Source of the DNA: JBJXFK01 sp046155505
Lineage (GTDB): Bacteria > Planctomycetota > Phycisphaerae > UBA1845 > Fen-1342
Assembly (NCBI GenBank): GCA_046155505.1
Contig: JBJXFK010000353.1
Span: 1 to 19,971, forward strand
DNA length: 19,971 bases
Direction of reading: 5' to 3'
Made by a program: the position numbers and the translations under genes. The notes beneath the pieces were generated by a model that did no database searches, was not told the origin of the DNA, and was given only the letters and a program-made list of their open reading frames with translations. Within the stretch, counting starts at the first letter, position 1. Each line of letters begins with the position of its first letter. Of this stretch, positions 7,128 to 14,213 are shown piece by piece.

Positions 7128-8971
7128 GACGAAGCCGTCGCCGCATTCCATCGATGCTCGGCCCCAAGCACGTCCTGCCGCTTGCTCATCACTTCAAGAA
7201 ATGAGCGAAAATCGGCATTCGCCTGCTCGCCGGCGGAGCTTTTGTTCCCAAGACTGTCGCGCAGCCCTTCGCCGCGCATCATTTCCAATTCGCGATGCAG
7301 CGCATCCGACGCCGCCTCGCATCGTTCGTCCGTTGCCGGGGTCTTGCCGACGCGTTCAGAGGCGCGGTTGACGAGGTCGCATAGCGTTTCGTCGTCACAG
7401 GCCGCGATCACTTCTTCACGAGCAAACTGACCCTCGTTTTCCCACAATCGTTCCATCACGCCCAGCAGCCGACCCCACGTCTCGCAGCGTTCCGCCACGC
7501 TTTCCAGCCCGCCGCGCATGCGTTCAAAAACCGCTGGCTCCGCGAGCACCAACCCCAGCAATTCCTCGGCGACAACCACCAAACCCGGCGCAAGCCCGCG
7601 AATCGCCTCGTCATACGCCGACGCCGCGTCAACCACTTCGCTCGCGTTCGCGCTGGCACTCGGGCGGCGTTCATTCGACCGCGCCCGGTCGAGCAGTTCC
7701 TGCACGCTCCGCGCCGGCATCGCCAGCAACTCGGCCAAACGACCGATAATCAATCCCTGTTCCAGCGGGTCGATCCCGCCCGCAACACTCACCTTGGCCA
7801 CGAAGCTGAGGAACCGTTCCACCGCGTCGCGTTTGCCGCGCGACGAACCGTTTTCAAAGCTCTTCAGCGTCGCGGTCCACTTGAATTCTAGCGCGCCTAT
7901 CGCCGTTGACAACAAAGACTTAAACGCATTTGGACCCGCGCCCATAATGCAGTCAGCCGGGTCTTTCCCATCCACCATTGTTACAACGCGGACATCGGCC
8001 TTATGGACTAGCGCCGCCTCCACCGCCCGGTCAGCCGCCCGTCGCCCCGCGTCATCATTGTCAAAGCACATGTAGATGCGATCCGCCACTTGCGTCAGTG
8101 CCTTGGCGTGAATATCAGACATCGCGGTGCCGAGGACCGCGACCGCGTTGGTGAAGCCGCCCTGGTGCAGCATCACCGCGTCCATGTAGCCCTCGCAGAC
8201 AATCGCCTCGCGCGATTTCTCCATCGCCGGCCGGGCCACGTCCATCGCGTACAAAATCCGCGACTTGCTGAACAGCGGCGTCTCGGGCGAGTTCAGATAC
8301 TTCGCCGGGTCGTCTCCCAACGCCCGTCCGCCGAAGGCGACAACCCGTCCCTGCGGATCACAGATCGGAAAAATCAGCCGATTGCGAAACCTGTCATAGA
8401 CGCGGTTTTTCTCGATGTTTTTCGCCACCAGGCCGGCTTGGTCCAGCATCTCCGGGCTGATGCCCGTGCGCTGCGCCGTCGTGGTCAACATATCCCAGCT
8501 CTCGGGCGCAAAGCCGATCTGAAACGTCTCCATCGTCTCGTCCGTCAGGCCGCGCCGACGGGCGTAATCAAGCGCCGACGCACCCAGATCGCCCTCAATC
8601 AGATTCCGCCGGAAATACTGTCGCGCCCACGTCATCACGCGGCGAAGCTCATCACGCTGCGCCGAAGCGATGGGATCGACAGCCTCGCGCCTGAATTCGA
8701 TGCCGAGTCGCCTCGCGAGTTGCTCGAGCGCATCTCGAAAGCCGACCCGCTGCTTCAGCATGACGAACTTGATCGCATCGCCCGCGGCGCCGCACGACCA
8801 GCATTTGAAAATTTGTTTGGTGGGGCTAACACCCATGGACGGTGTGTGATCGGGATGAAACGGGCAAAGGCCGACAAAATCCTTCCCTTTTCGTTTGAGG
8901 GAGACGGATTCGCCGACGATCTCGACAATGTCAAGCGACGATAACACCCTGTCTTTCAGAGACTTATCCAT
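7124..8971 (-). CDS. dnaG: DNA primase DnaG
   Basis: From the ATG at 8971 the product has 615 residues, normal for bacterial primase, which makes RNA primers at the replication fork with DnaB. The N-terminal CHC2 zinc finger is intact: Cys36, His39, Cys57 and Cys60 in CPFH and CWSCG. The catalytic core carries the Toprim residues Glu260 (CEGYMDAV) and Asp304/Asp306 (CFDNDDAGRRA), with GRVVAFGGRALGD and KYLNSPETPLF upstream as usual. The C-terminal third is poorly conserved, as expected for the helicase-binding domain. The frame continues 50 codons upstream to an ATG at 9121. I reject that extension because MDKSLKDRVLSSLDIVEIVG is the standard primase N-terminus. No strong SD is visible at the chosen start. 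rpoD follows after about 180 bases, so co-transcription is likely. Confidence 0.96.
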   Translation of the reverse strand: MDKSLKDRVLSSLDIVEIVGESVSLKRKGKDFVGLCPFHPDHTPSMGVSPTKQIFKCWSCGAAGDAIKFVMLKQRVGFRDALEQLARRLGIEFRREAVDPIASAQRDELRRVMTWARQYFRRNLIEGDLGASALDYARRRGLTDETMETFQIGFAPESWDMLTTTAQRTGISPEMLDQAGLVAKNIEKNRVYDRFRNRLIFPICDPQGRVVAFGGRALGDDPAKYLNSPETPLFSKSRILYAMDVARPAMEKSREAIVCEGYMDAVMLHQGGFTNAVAVLGTAMSDIHAKALTQVADRIYMCFDNDDAGRRAADRAVEAALVHKADVRVVTMVDGKDPADCIMGAGPNAFKSLLSTAIGALEFKWTATLKSFENGSSRGKRDAVERFLSFVAKVSVAGGIDPLEQGLIIGRLAELLAMPARSVQELLDRARSNERRPSASANASEVVDAASAYDEAIRGLAPGLVVVAEELLGLVLAEPAVFERMRGGLESVAERCETWGRLLGVMERLWENEGQFAREEVIAACDDETLCDLVNRASERVGKTPATDERCEAASDALHRELEMMRGEGLRDSLGNKSSAGEQANADFRSFLEVMSKRQDVLGAEHRWNAATASS

Positions 8972-9033
8972 TGGTGTCTGCTGGAAAAGAGGGCCGCTCG
9001 TCGGTCGAGTTGCAAACGCTTCCTCGCTGCCCG

Positions 9034-9486
9034 CTACCGCCGGACTGCGTGCTTCGCAAAACCTAAATATAGCCCGAAAAAGTGCCCCGGGCAAATCGAA
9101 CTCGGATTCATTTCCAAACATTGGCCACTTCTCGCATCCCCTTTTGCCGACATGGGTTTACCGAGATCGCCAATGTAGCGCAACACACGTCCAATTTGTG
9201 AACAAACTGTCACGGAAGCGCAACGCGCTGCCCGTGCGCCGATCGGCGTGTCTGTTACTCGCAATCGGGCAAAATCCAACAACCGGATGCGCGCGCGCCA
9301 CGCCGTTCGCGTCGACTTGTTTTCGTACGCGACGATCAAGCCGACGATCTCGCCCCGAAGTTCACACGCTTCAACCGCGTTCACGAAAACCTGCGATTCA
9401 CGACGATCGTCGTTGACGAGTTTCCGGGTCGATCGCAGCACTCGCAAAGCGGCGGCAGACGGCCGCAACCGCTCCGCCTTCGCCAT
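9034..9486 (-). CDS. Possible hypothetical protein upstream of dnaG (doubtful)
   Basis: An ATG at 9486, twelve bases from the divergent xseA start, opens a 150-codon frame ending 62 bases before dnaG. The first 80 or so codons have mostly G or C at the third position and a protein-like composition (for example ELRGEIVGLIVAYENKS). The last third is AT-richer and contains the best dnaG promoter candidate. No family is recognised and no good SD is seen. If real, it would be the first gene of a dnaG-rpoD unit; if not, the whole 8972-9498 gap is a 527-base divergent promoter region. Confidence 0.25.
   Translation of the reverse strand: MAKAERLRPSAAALRVLRSTRKLVNDDRRESQVFVNAVEACELRGEIVGLIVAYENKSTRTAWRARIRLLDFARLRVTDTPIGARAARCASVTVCSQIGRVLRYIGDLGKPMSAKGDARSGQCLEMNPSSICPGHFFGLYLGFAKHAVRR
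9066..9094 (-). promoter_or_regulatory. Candidate sigma-70 promoter for dnaG(-rpoD)
   Basis: On the minus strand TTGCCC (9089-9094) and TATATT (9066-9071) are 17 bases apart. The start would lie near 9058, giving a leader of about 87 bases before the dnaG ATG at 8971. Four of six and five of six bases match the sigma-70 hexamers. Confidence 0.45.
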
Positions 9487-9498
9487 ACCATTCCGCTT

Positions 9499-11058
9499 AT
9501 GGCCGAGCGACCGACCTTTGACCCGACCCGCGTTCGCGTGCCGCCCGTCGAGCGGGCCGACACGGGCGAACTGCTGTCGCCGATTCAGGTCAACAACCTC
9601 GTCAGCGGCGCGATCACGCGGCACCTGCCCGCGACGCTGCACGTCGTGGCCGAAATCGGCGATCTGTCGCGGCCATCGAGTGGACACATCTATTTCACCC
9701 TGAAAGACGCACAGGCCGAGCTGCGTGCGGTCATGTGGCGCAGTGCGGCGGCCAAGCTGAAATTCACGCCCGAGCCGGGGATGCAGGTCGTAGCGACGGG
9801 CGGACTCGAAGTCTACGCGGCCCGCGGCACATACCAGCTCATCGTTCGCCGTATTGAGCCGCGCGGCGTCGGCGCGCTCGAGATCGCGTTCCGACAACTG
9901 CGCGAGAAGCTCGAACGCGAGGGACTATTCGATGCGCGGCGCAAAAAGCCATTGCCGCGAATCCCCGAGCGAATCGCCGTCGTCACCAGCCCGAACGGTG
10001 CGGCGCTGCGCGACATTCTGCGCACGATCGCACGCCGCTTTGCGGGTGTCGAGGTTTTCGTCTTTCCGACGCGCGTTCAGGGCGAAGGCAGCGCCGCCGA
10101 AATTGCTACGGCGATCGGCCTGATGAACTCGTCAGCCGAGCAGCTTGGCGGTATCGATGTCGCCATCGTCGGTCGCGGCGGCGGATCGACCGAGGATCTC
10201 TGGTGCTTCAACGAAGAGGTCGTTGCGCGTGCGATCGCGGCCAGCCGCGTGCCGATCGTCTCGGCTGTCGGGCATGAAGTGGACGTGACGATCAGCGACT
10301 TTGTAGCCGATGTTCGCGCTGCGACGCCGACTGCGGCGGCCGAGCTTGTGACGCCCGATTCGCGCGAACTCGCCGTGGCGATACAGCGCGCATCGCACCG
10401 CGCGACACGCAGTGCGACCAATACGCTTGATGTGGCGCGGCACGCGTTGGCGCGGGTCGTGGCATATGACGGAATCGCACGGCCCATGTCGCGCGTCAAT
10501 GAACGTGCGCAGCGGCTCGACGAACTCGCACACCGCCTGGCGCTCGCGATCGGCGCGCGATTCGGTGACGTGCGCACTCGGCTGAGCCGGGCCGAGTTGG
10601 TGATGCTGCGATTCGCGGCGGGGGCACAGTTCGCGCGTCTGTCGCAGCGGCTCGACAATCGCAGCGCACGGCTGCTCGCCGGAATGACGCGCACGATCAC
10701 GCGTGCGCAGCAGCGCCTGCTGCGCACGAGTGCGCGCACCGAGCATGCGCTTCCGCTCGGCCGAATCGGTCGCAGCGAGGAACATCTGCGTCAGGCCGAC
10801 TCGCGAATGCGGCTCGCCGCGGCCCGCGCGATTGCTACCGCTCGCGCACGGCTCGATGCATCGCTTCGCGCGGCACAGGCATGTGACCCCAAGCGCACAC
10901 TGCAACGCGGCTACAGCATTACGCGCGATGCGCGGACGCGCGAGGTGCTGCGATCGACGCGCGTGCTGAAACCTGGAACGCGCGTGATCACCGAGTTGGC
11001 CGACGGCGAGTTTCGCTCGACGGCCGACGATCAGAAACAGCCGCGGCTATTTGAGTGA
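9499..11058 (+). CDS. xseA: Exodeoxyribonuclease VII large subunit (XseA)
   Basis: The 519-residue product joins an N-terminal OB-fold (about 27-125; LSPIQVNNLVSGAI, then AEIGDLSRPSSGHIYFTLKD) to the exonuclease VII catalytic domain. Diagnostic motifs are VVTSPNGAALRDI (161-173), VGRGGGSTEDLWCFN (224-238) and SAVGHEVDVTISDFVADVRAATPTAAAE (255-282). A long arginine-rich coiled-coil-like region follows, and the C-terminus (RTLQRGYSITRD) is typical. With small XseB subunits it degrades single-stranded DNA to oligonucleotides in repair and recombination. No xseB gene is visible in this window, so the small subunit must be encoded elsewhere. The ATG at 9499 lacks an SD, so the message could be leaderless or the start may differ slightly. 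The gene is convergent with lpxA across only about 35 bases. Confidence 0.95.
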   Translation: MAERPTFDPTRVRVPPVERADTGELLSPIQVNNLVSGAITRHLPATLHVVAEIGDLSRPSSGHIYFTLKDAQAELRAVMWRSAAAKLKFTPEPGMQVVATGGLEVYAARGTYQLIVRRIEPRGVGALEIAFRQLREKLEREGLFDARRKKPLPRIPERIAVVTSPNGAALRDILRTIARRFAGVEVFVFPTRVQGEGSAAEIATAIGLMNSSAEQLGGIDVAIVGRGGGSTEDLWCFNEEVVARAIAASRVPIVSAVGHEVDVTISDFVADVRAATPTAAAELVTPDSRELAVAIQRASHRATRSATNTLDVARHALARVVAYDGIARPMSRVNERAQRLDELAHRLALAIGARFGDVRTRLSRAELVMLRFAAGAQFARLSQRLDNRSARLLAGMTRTITRAQQRLLRTSARTEHALPLGRIGRSEEHLRQADSRMRLAAARAIATARARLDASLRAAQACDPKRTLQRGYSITRDARTREVLRSTRVLKPGTRVITELADGEFRSTADDQKQPRLFE

Positions 11059-11093
11059 ACGCGCGGATCCGACTGTTGTGCGACAGCGGCGTC

Positions 11094-11897
11094 CTAATCA
11101 GCGTCGATCGGTGCGCCGTCGCGTCCGCCGTAGTAGCGCATCAGCGGGCGCTTGGCCGGTTCTTGCAGGAACTCGACGAATCGCTTGCCCGCCGGCGTCT
11201 GCACGAGCTTTGCCGCGTCGGCGATAGCGTCTCGGGTCGAGCGCTTCGAACGATAGATCATCTTGTAAATCACGCGCAGCTCGGCACGCTCGGCGGGCGA
11301 AAAGCCGTTGCGGCGCAGGCCGACCACGTTCAGCCCCACGACGCCGCCGGGCATGACCATCGCGAAGGGCGGCACGTCGGTCGGAATGCGCGTCACGCCG
11401 CCGAGCATGGCGAATTCGCCGATGCGGCAGAATTGGTGCACGATCGCGGCGGCACTAATGAACGCCTTGCGCCCGACGCGCACATGTCCGCCGAGGATCG
11501 CGGCGTTGGCGAAAATCACTTCGTCGTCGACGGTGCAATTGTGGCCGACGTGCGCGGTGGACATCAGGAAGCATTTCTTGCCAACGGTCGTGACCGATTC
11601 GGGCATCGTTCCGCGATGGACGGTTGCGTGCTCGCGAATGATCGTGTCGTCGCCGATGCGGGTGTAGCTGGGCTCGCCTTTCCACGCGAGATCCTGCGGC
11701 GGGTGGCCGACGACGGCGAAGGGATGGATTTGGACGCGCTCGCCGAGCGTGGTGCCGGTGGCGACGAATGCGTGGTGCCAGAGTTTGCAGGCGGCTCCGA
11801 TCTTGACGCCGGTCTCGACGACGGCATAGGGGCCGATGTCGGCGGTCGGGTCGATCTCGGCAGAGCGTTCGACGATGGCGGTTGGGTGGATGGGCAT
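11094..11897 (-). CDS. lpxA: UDP-N-acetylglucosamine O-acyltransferase (LpxA)
   Basis: The 267-residue product (Escherichia coli LpxA has 262) is a left-handed beta-helix enzyme that moves an R-3-hydroxyacyl chain from acyl carrier protein to UDP-GlcNAc, the first step of lipid A synthesis in the cytoplasm. Hexapeptide repeats begin at IHPTAIVERSAEIDPTADIG. ATVHRGT lies at 91-97. AHVGHNC (115-121) places His119 at the position of the catalytic His125 of E. coli. The C-terminal helical domain (FSPAERAELRVIYKMIY) is present. I chose the ATG at 11897 because the product then begins MPIHPTAIV like its relatives; an ATG at 11906 is equally possible, and longer frames give a proline- and arginine-rich leader unlike the family. 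No SD is visible. It lies downstream of plsC in the same direction, but a 570-base repeat-rich gap separates them. No other lipid A genes are in the window. Confidence 0.93.
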   Translation of the reverse strand: MPIHPTAIVERSAEIDPTADIGPYAVVETGVKIGAACKLWHHAFVATGTTLGERVQIHPFAVVGHPPQDLAWKGEPSYTRIGDDTIIREHATVHRGTMPESVTTVGKKCFLMSTAHVGHNCTVDDEVIFANAAILGGHVRVGRKAFISAAAIVHQFCRIGEFAMLGGVTRIPTDVPPFAMVMPGGVVGLNVVGLRRNGFSPAERAELRVIYKMIYRSKRSTRDAIADAAKLVQTPAGKRFVEFLQEPAKRPLMRYYGGRDGAPIDAD

Positions 11898-12004
11898 AGG
11901 GGGCATTTTCGTCGGACGAGGGTGTCGGCGTCCAGTCGGCGGCGGACGATTGAGTGAGGTGCGTGTCGTCGGGTGGGGAGGCCTGGAAATCGTTCGAGGT
12001 TTCG

Positions 12005-12046
12005 ACAAAGGATGCCAAGTTCCCCCCTCTCGTTGGCAACCTTAGT
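12005..12046. repeat. C-rich-loop hairpin element, copy A
   Basis: The left arm ACAAAGGATGCCAA (12005-12018) and right arm TTGGCAACCTTAGT (12033-12046) pair at 12 of 14 positions around a 14-base loop, GTTCCCCCCTCTCG. Including flanks it is about 85-90 percent identical to copy B, 111 bases away in the same orientation. Confidence 0.75.
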
Positions 12047-12072
12047 TATCGACCCATTTGGGCGATGATGGT

Positions 12073-12088
12073 CGCTGCGTGAGCAGCG
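12073..12088 (+). other. Small hairpin with GTGA (GNRA-type) loop
   Basis: CGCTGC and GCAGCG pair perfectly around GTGA. As plus-strand RNA this is a 6-bp stem capped by a GNRA tetraloop, a stable RNA fold. It lies midway between the two C-rich-loop hairpins. Chance occurrence is possible for so short an element. Confidence 0.4.
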
Positions 12089-12115
12089 CACCTTGCTGTT
12101 TTCTTCGAGAAATCG

Positions 12116-12157
12116 ACCAAGGTGTTCACGCGCCCCCCTCTCGTTGACCACCTTGGT
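12116..12157. repeat. C-rich-loop hairpin element, copy B
   Basis: The left arm ACCAAGGTGTTCAC (12116-12129) and right arm TTGACCACCTTGGT (12144-12157) pair at 12 of 14 positions around the 14-base loop GCGCCCCCCTCTCG. Compared with copy A, stem positions 9 and 11 have changed on both arms so that pairing is kept (T-A to G-C, and C-G to T-A). The 11-base loop core CCCCCCTCTCG is identical. Confidence 0.75.
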
Positions 12158-12172
12158 TATCGCCCCTTTCCG

Positions 12173-12252
12173 GGGGACAAGTGAACAAGGGAACAACGGA
12201 ACAAAGGAACAACGGAACAAGGGGACAAGGGGACAACCGAACGAGGGAACAA
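12173..12252. repeat. Ten tandem copies of an octamer, consensus NGGRACAA
   Basis: Consecutive 8-base units from 12173 are GGGGACAA, GTGAACAA, GGGAACAA, CGGAACAA, AGGAACAA, CGGAACAA, GGGGACAA, GGGGACAA, CCGAACGA and GGGAACAA. The register is unbroken for 80 bases. Because 8 is not a multiple of 3, the array reads through all codon phases, which argues against coding. Confidence 0.9.
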
Positions 12253-12261
12253 GGGGGGAAG

Positions 12262-12285
12262 AAGCGACGAAGCGACGGAGCGACG
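12262..12285. repeat. Three tandem copies of RAGCGACG
   Basis: AAGCGACG, AAGCGACG and GAGCGACG follow one another, ten bases after the first octamer array and with the same 8-base period. The two arrays may share an origin in slipped-strand replication. Confidence 0.8.
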
Positions 12286-12469
12286 GAGGGAAATTGGATT
12301 GGCACATAGTGGCCCCCTTCTTGCGTAGCGTAGGCGTCGCAAGGTCTGCACGCGGCGATTGGGGCGATCGACGCTCGGAGATTCGCGGGCGTTAGCGGAT
12401 TTGGCTAGGTCGCTCGTTTGCGGTGGCCACTTTCGGACAAAGCTCGCGGCCGGAGACACCCGCAGCCCA

Positions 12470-13201
12470 TCAAGACGTGCGAGGAAGTCCATCGCGCAGG
12501 GTGGTGACGGCGCTTCTTGCGGTGGCGGTGACGTGTTCCCAGCCGTCGCGGGTGGCCGGCGTGTCGTCGAAGTGGAGCGGCGAGCCGATGCGGATGGTGA
12601 TGGTGGTCGGCTTGGGTCGGCTTGCGCCGGGCGGGTAGGCGCGGAACGCACCGTCGATGTGACAGGGGACGACCGGCACGGGCGACGCGGCGACGAGCAT
12701 GCCGAGGCCGGGTTTGAATTCGCCGAGCGCGCCGTCGCGGCTGCGCGTGCCCTCGGGGAAGAGGATCAGGCTACACGGCTCGGCGATCATGCGTTCGCGC
12801 AGCTCGCGCAGGGCGTGGCGGCCGCAGTTGTGACGCCACATGGGCAGGGCGTTGAGGGCGACGGCGCTGAAGCGGGCGGCGCGGTCGGTGTGGAAGAAGG
12901 TGTCGCCGGCGGCGACGGGGAAGACGCGTTGGCGAAGACGCCACGGCAGCGATGCAGCGAGGCAGAGTGCGTCGAGGTGGCTGGTGTGGTTGGCGATCAG
13001 AATGAACGGCGGCTGCGGCGGGATGTTCGCGCGGCCGATGACGCGGAAGCGGTGATAGGCGAGCAGATAGCCGCGGATGAGCGTCCACCATGCGGCTTGG
13101 AGAAGCAGCTCGCCGAGACCGGCTTCGCGGCGCAGGCTTTTGTAGCGGTCGGCGGCGGATAGGCCGAGGTCGCGTGCGGGTTCGAGTTTCCAGTCTTCCA
13201 C
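12470..13201 (-). CDS. plsC: 1-acyl-sn-glycerol-3-phosphate acyltransferase (PlsC family)
   Basis: From a GTG at 13201 the product has 243 residues, a usual size for PlsC-type acyltransferases, which acylate lysophosphatidate at the membrane to make phosphatidate. The catalytic block NHTSHLD (71-77) supplies His72 and Asp77 of the HX4D motif. FPEGTRSRDGALGEFKPG (148-165) is the glycerophosphate-binding block, and VPVVPCHIDGAF is a later conserved block. A longer frame reaches an ATG at 13426, but its first 75 codons only mirror the end of cdsA and are serine/alanine-rich. The GTG has GGAG eight bases upstream and lies about 20 bases after the cdsA stop, fitting an operon. The product, phosphatidate, is the substrate of CdsA, so the two genes serve consecutive steps. 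Acyl-chain or acceptor specificity cannot be read from the sequence. Confidence 0.92.
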   Translation of the reverse strand: MEDWKLEPARDLGLSAADRYKSLRREAGLGELLLQAAWWTLIRGYLLAYHRFRVIGRANIPPQPPFILIANHTSHLDALCLAASLPWRLRQRVFPVAAGDTFFHTDRAARFSAVALNALPMWRHNCGRHALRELRERMIAEPCSLILFPEGTRSRDGALGEFKPGLGMLVAASPVPVVPCHIDGAFRAYPPGASRPKPTTITIRIGSPLHFDDTPATRDGWEHVTATARSAVTTLRDGLPRTS

Positions 13202-13220
13202 AATCTGCGCTCCGCGTCGA

Positions 13221-14213
13221 CTAGCCGCCGGTGATGATGCGCTGGGGTTGGTCGTTGCCGATGCCGACAAAGTAACCGACGTAGTGAAAGACCGCTGGGG
13301 CGACGAGGATGATGCTGTCGAAGCGGTCAAGCAGGCCGCCGTGGCCGGGAATGATCGTGCCCAGGTCTTTGACGCCGATGTCGCGTTTGATGGATGAGAG
13401 CATGAGGTCGCCAAGCTGGCCGACAACGCTGATGATCAAGCCGAGCACGATCAGGCGCAGCGGCATGTCGAGCGGCGTGTTTTGAAAGACGAAGTGGGCG
13501 AGCGTCGCGGCGAGTGTGGTCGTCAGCACGACGGCACCGAGCGAGCCGGCGATGGACTTGCCGGGGCTGGTGTTTGGCGAGAGTTTCGGCCCGCCGATGC
13601 TCTTGCCGACGATGTAGGCAAATACGTCGTTGAGTTCGACGGCGACGATGATGAGAATCAGGATCGCGCGATAGTGCGTGTCGTTTGCGAAGTACGCGAG
13701 GTGACCCATCGCGCAGCCGAAGAGCATGAAGCCGAAGGTGCCGAGGGCGACGCGCTGTACGTAGCCTTTGGGCTGGTCGGCGAGGATGCCGACACAGGCG
13801 ATGAGCGCGGTGACCAGCGGAAAGAGCGCGACGAAGAATTCGTACCAGTGGTCGAAGGCGGCGAAGTTCACGAGCAGAATGCCGCAGACAACGACAAAGC
13901 TGATCAGGCGATGGCGGAAGACGCCCGTAGCGCGGGCGAATTCGCGATAACACGCGATCGAGAGCAGCAGCACGCCGAGAATGGTCCAGCCGGGGCCGAG
14001 CAGGATCGGCAGGAGCAGTATCGGGGCCATGACGAGCCAGGAGAGATAGCGTGCGCGGAGTTCGGTGCGGTGTTTTTCGTCGAGCTTGCCGAGTTTGCCG
14101 AGGATGAAGATGGCAACTGGTGCGAGCGTGAGGATTGATGCGACGAGCAGCGTGGCCCAGAGCGTGACCGGATGGGCGAACGCGTTTTGCCAGTCGGTGA
14201 ATCGTGCGAACAT
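13221..14213 (-). CDS. cdsA: Phosphatidate cytidylyltransferase (CDP-diacylglycerol synthase)
   Basis: The 330-residue product is a multi-pass membrane protein with about eight hydrophobic helices. It carries the CdsA signature near the C-terminus (residues 273-300): SIKRDIGVKDLGTIIPGHGG followed by LLDRFDS, with the conserved Lys-Arg-Asp, Lys-Asp and Asp residues. It converts phosphatidate and CTP to CDP-diacylglycerol. The ATG at 14211-14213 shares one base with the stop codon of the CDP-alcohol phosphatidyltransferase gene (TGATG), and GAGG lies six bases before it, so translational coupling is likely. A longer frame to 14426 only mirrors the neighbour. Its place between a CDP-alcohol transferase and PlsC suggests either the main phospholipid pathway or a dedicated second set like E. 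coli ynbA-ynbB. Which applies cannot be told without knowing if the genome has another cdsA. Confidence 0.93.
   Translation of the reverse strand: MFARFTDWQNAFAHPVTLWATLLVASILTLAPVAIFILGKLGKLDEKHRTELRARYLSWLVMAPILLLPILLGPGWTILGVLLLSIACYREFARATGVFRHRLISFVVVCGILLVNFAAFDHWYEFFVALFPLVTALIACVGILADQPKGYVQRVALGTFGFMLFGCAMGHLAYFANDTHYRAILILIIVAVELNDVFAYIVGKSIGGPKLSPNTSPGKSIAGSLGAVVLTTTLAATLAHFVFQNTPLDMPLRLIVLGLIISVVGQLGDLMLSSIKRDIGVKDLGTIIPGHGGLLDRFDSIILVAPAVFHYVGYFVGIGNDQPQRIITGG

Larger units (their letters stand above)
8972..9498. other. Divergent intergenic region between dnaG and xseA
   Basis: It contains the dnaG promoter candidate and the doubtful 150-codon frame. A locally AT-richer stretch at about 9061-9210 fits a regulatory region. 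No xseA promoter with both hexamers was found, and there is no SD just before the xseA ATG. Confidence 0.4.
11898..12469. other. Repeat-rich intergenic region between plsC and lpxA
   Basis: This 572-base gap holds two related C-rich-loop hairpins, a GNRA-loop hairpin and two tandem octamer arrays, each listed separately. A further short inverted repeat, CTTGCG/CGCAAG, lies at 12320-12325 and 12338-12343. Frames across the region encode only low-complexity or arginine-rich sequence. No promoter for lpxA is obvious. Confidence 0.7.

Noticed and set aside
5967..7430. Long plus-strand open frame opposite rpoD and the end of dnaG
   Set aside because: It is antisense to a gene with full sigma-70 motifs, has arginine- and histidine-rich content without family features, and is explained by high GC content.
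12173..12252. CRISPR array
   Set aside because: The units are contiguous 8-mers without spacers and there are no cas genes.
11564..12307. Minus-strand frame through the hairpin repeats, reading ITKVVNERG and ITKVANERG twice
   Set aside because: The repeated peptide is simply the translated hairpin repeat; the frame then runs through the octamer array and out of frame into lpxA.
13482..14138. Plus-strand 218-codon acidic frame opposite cdsA
   Set aside because: The glutamate/aspartate-rich product mirrors membrane-protein codons; the minus strand has the CdsA signature.
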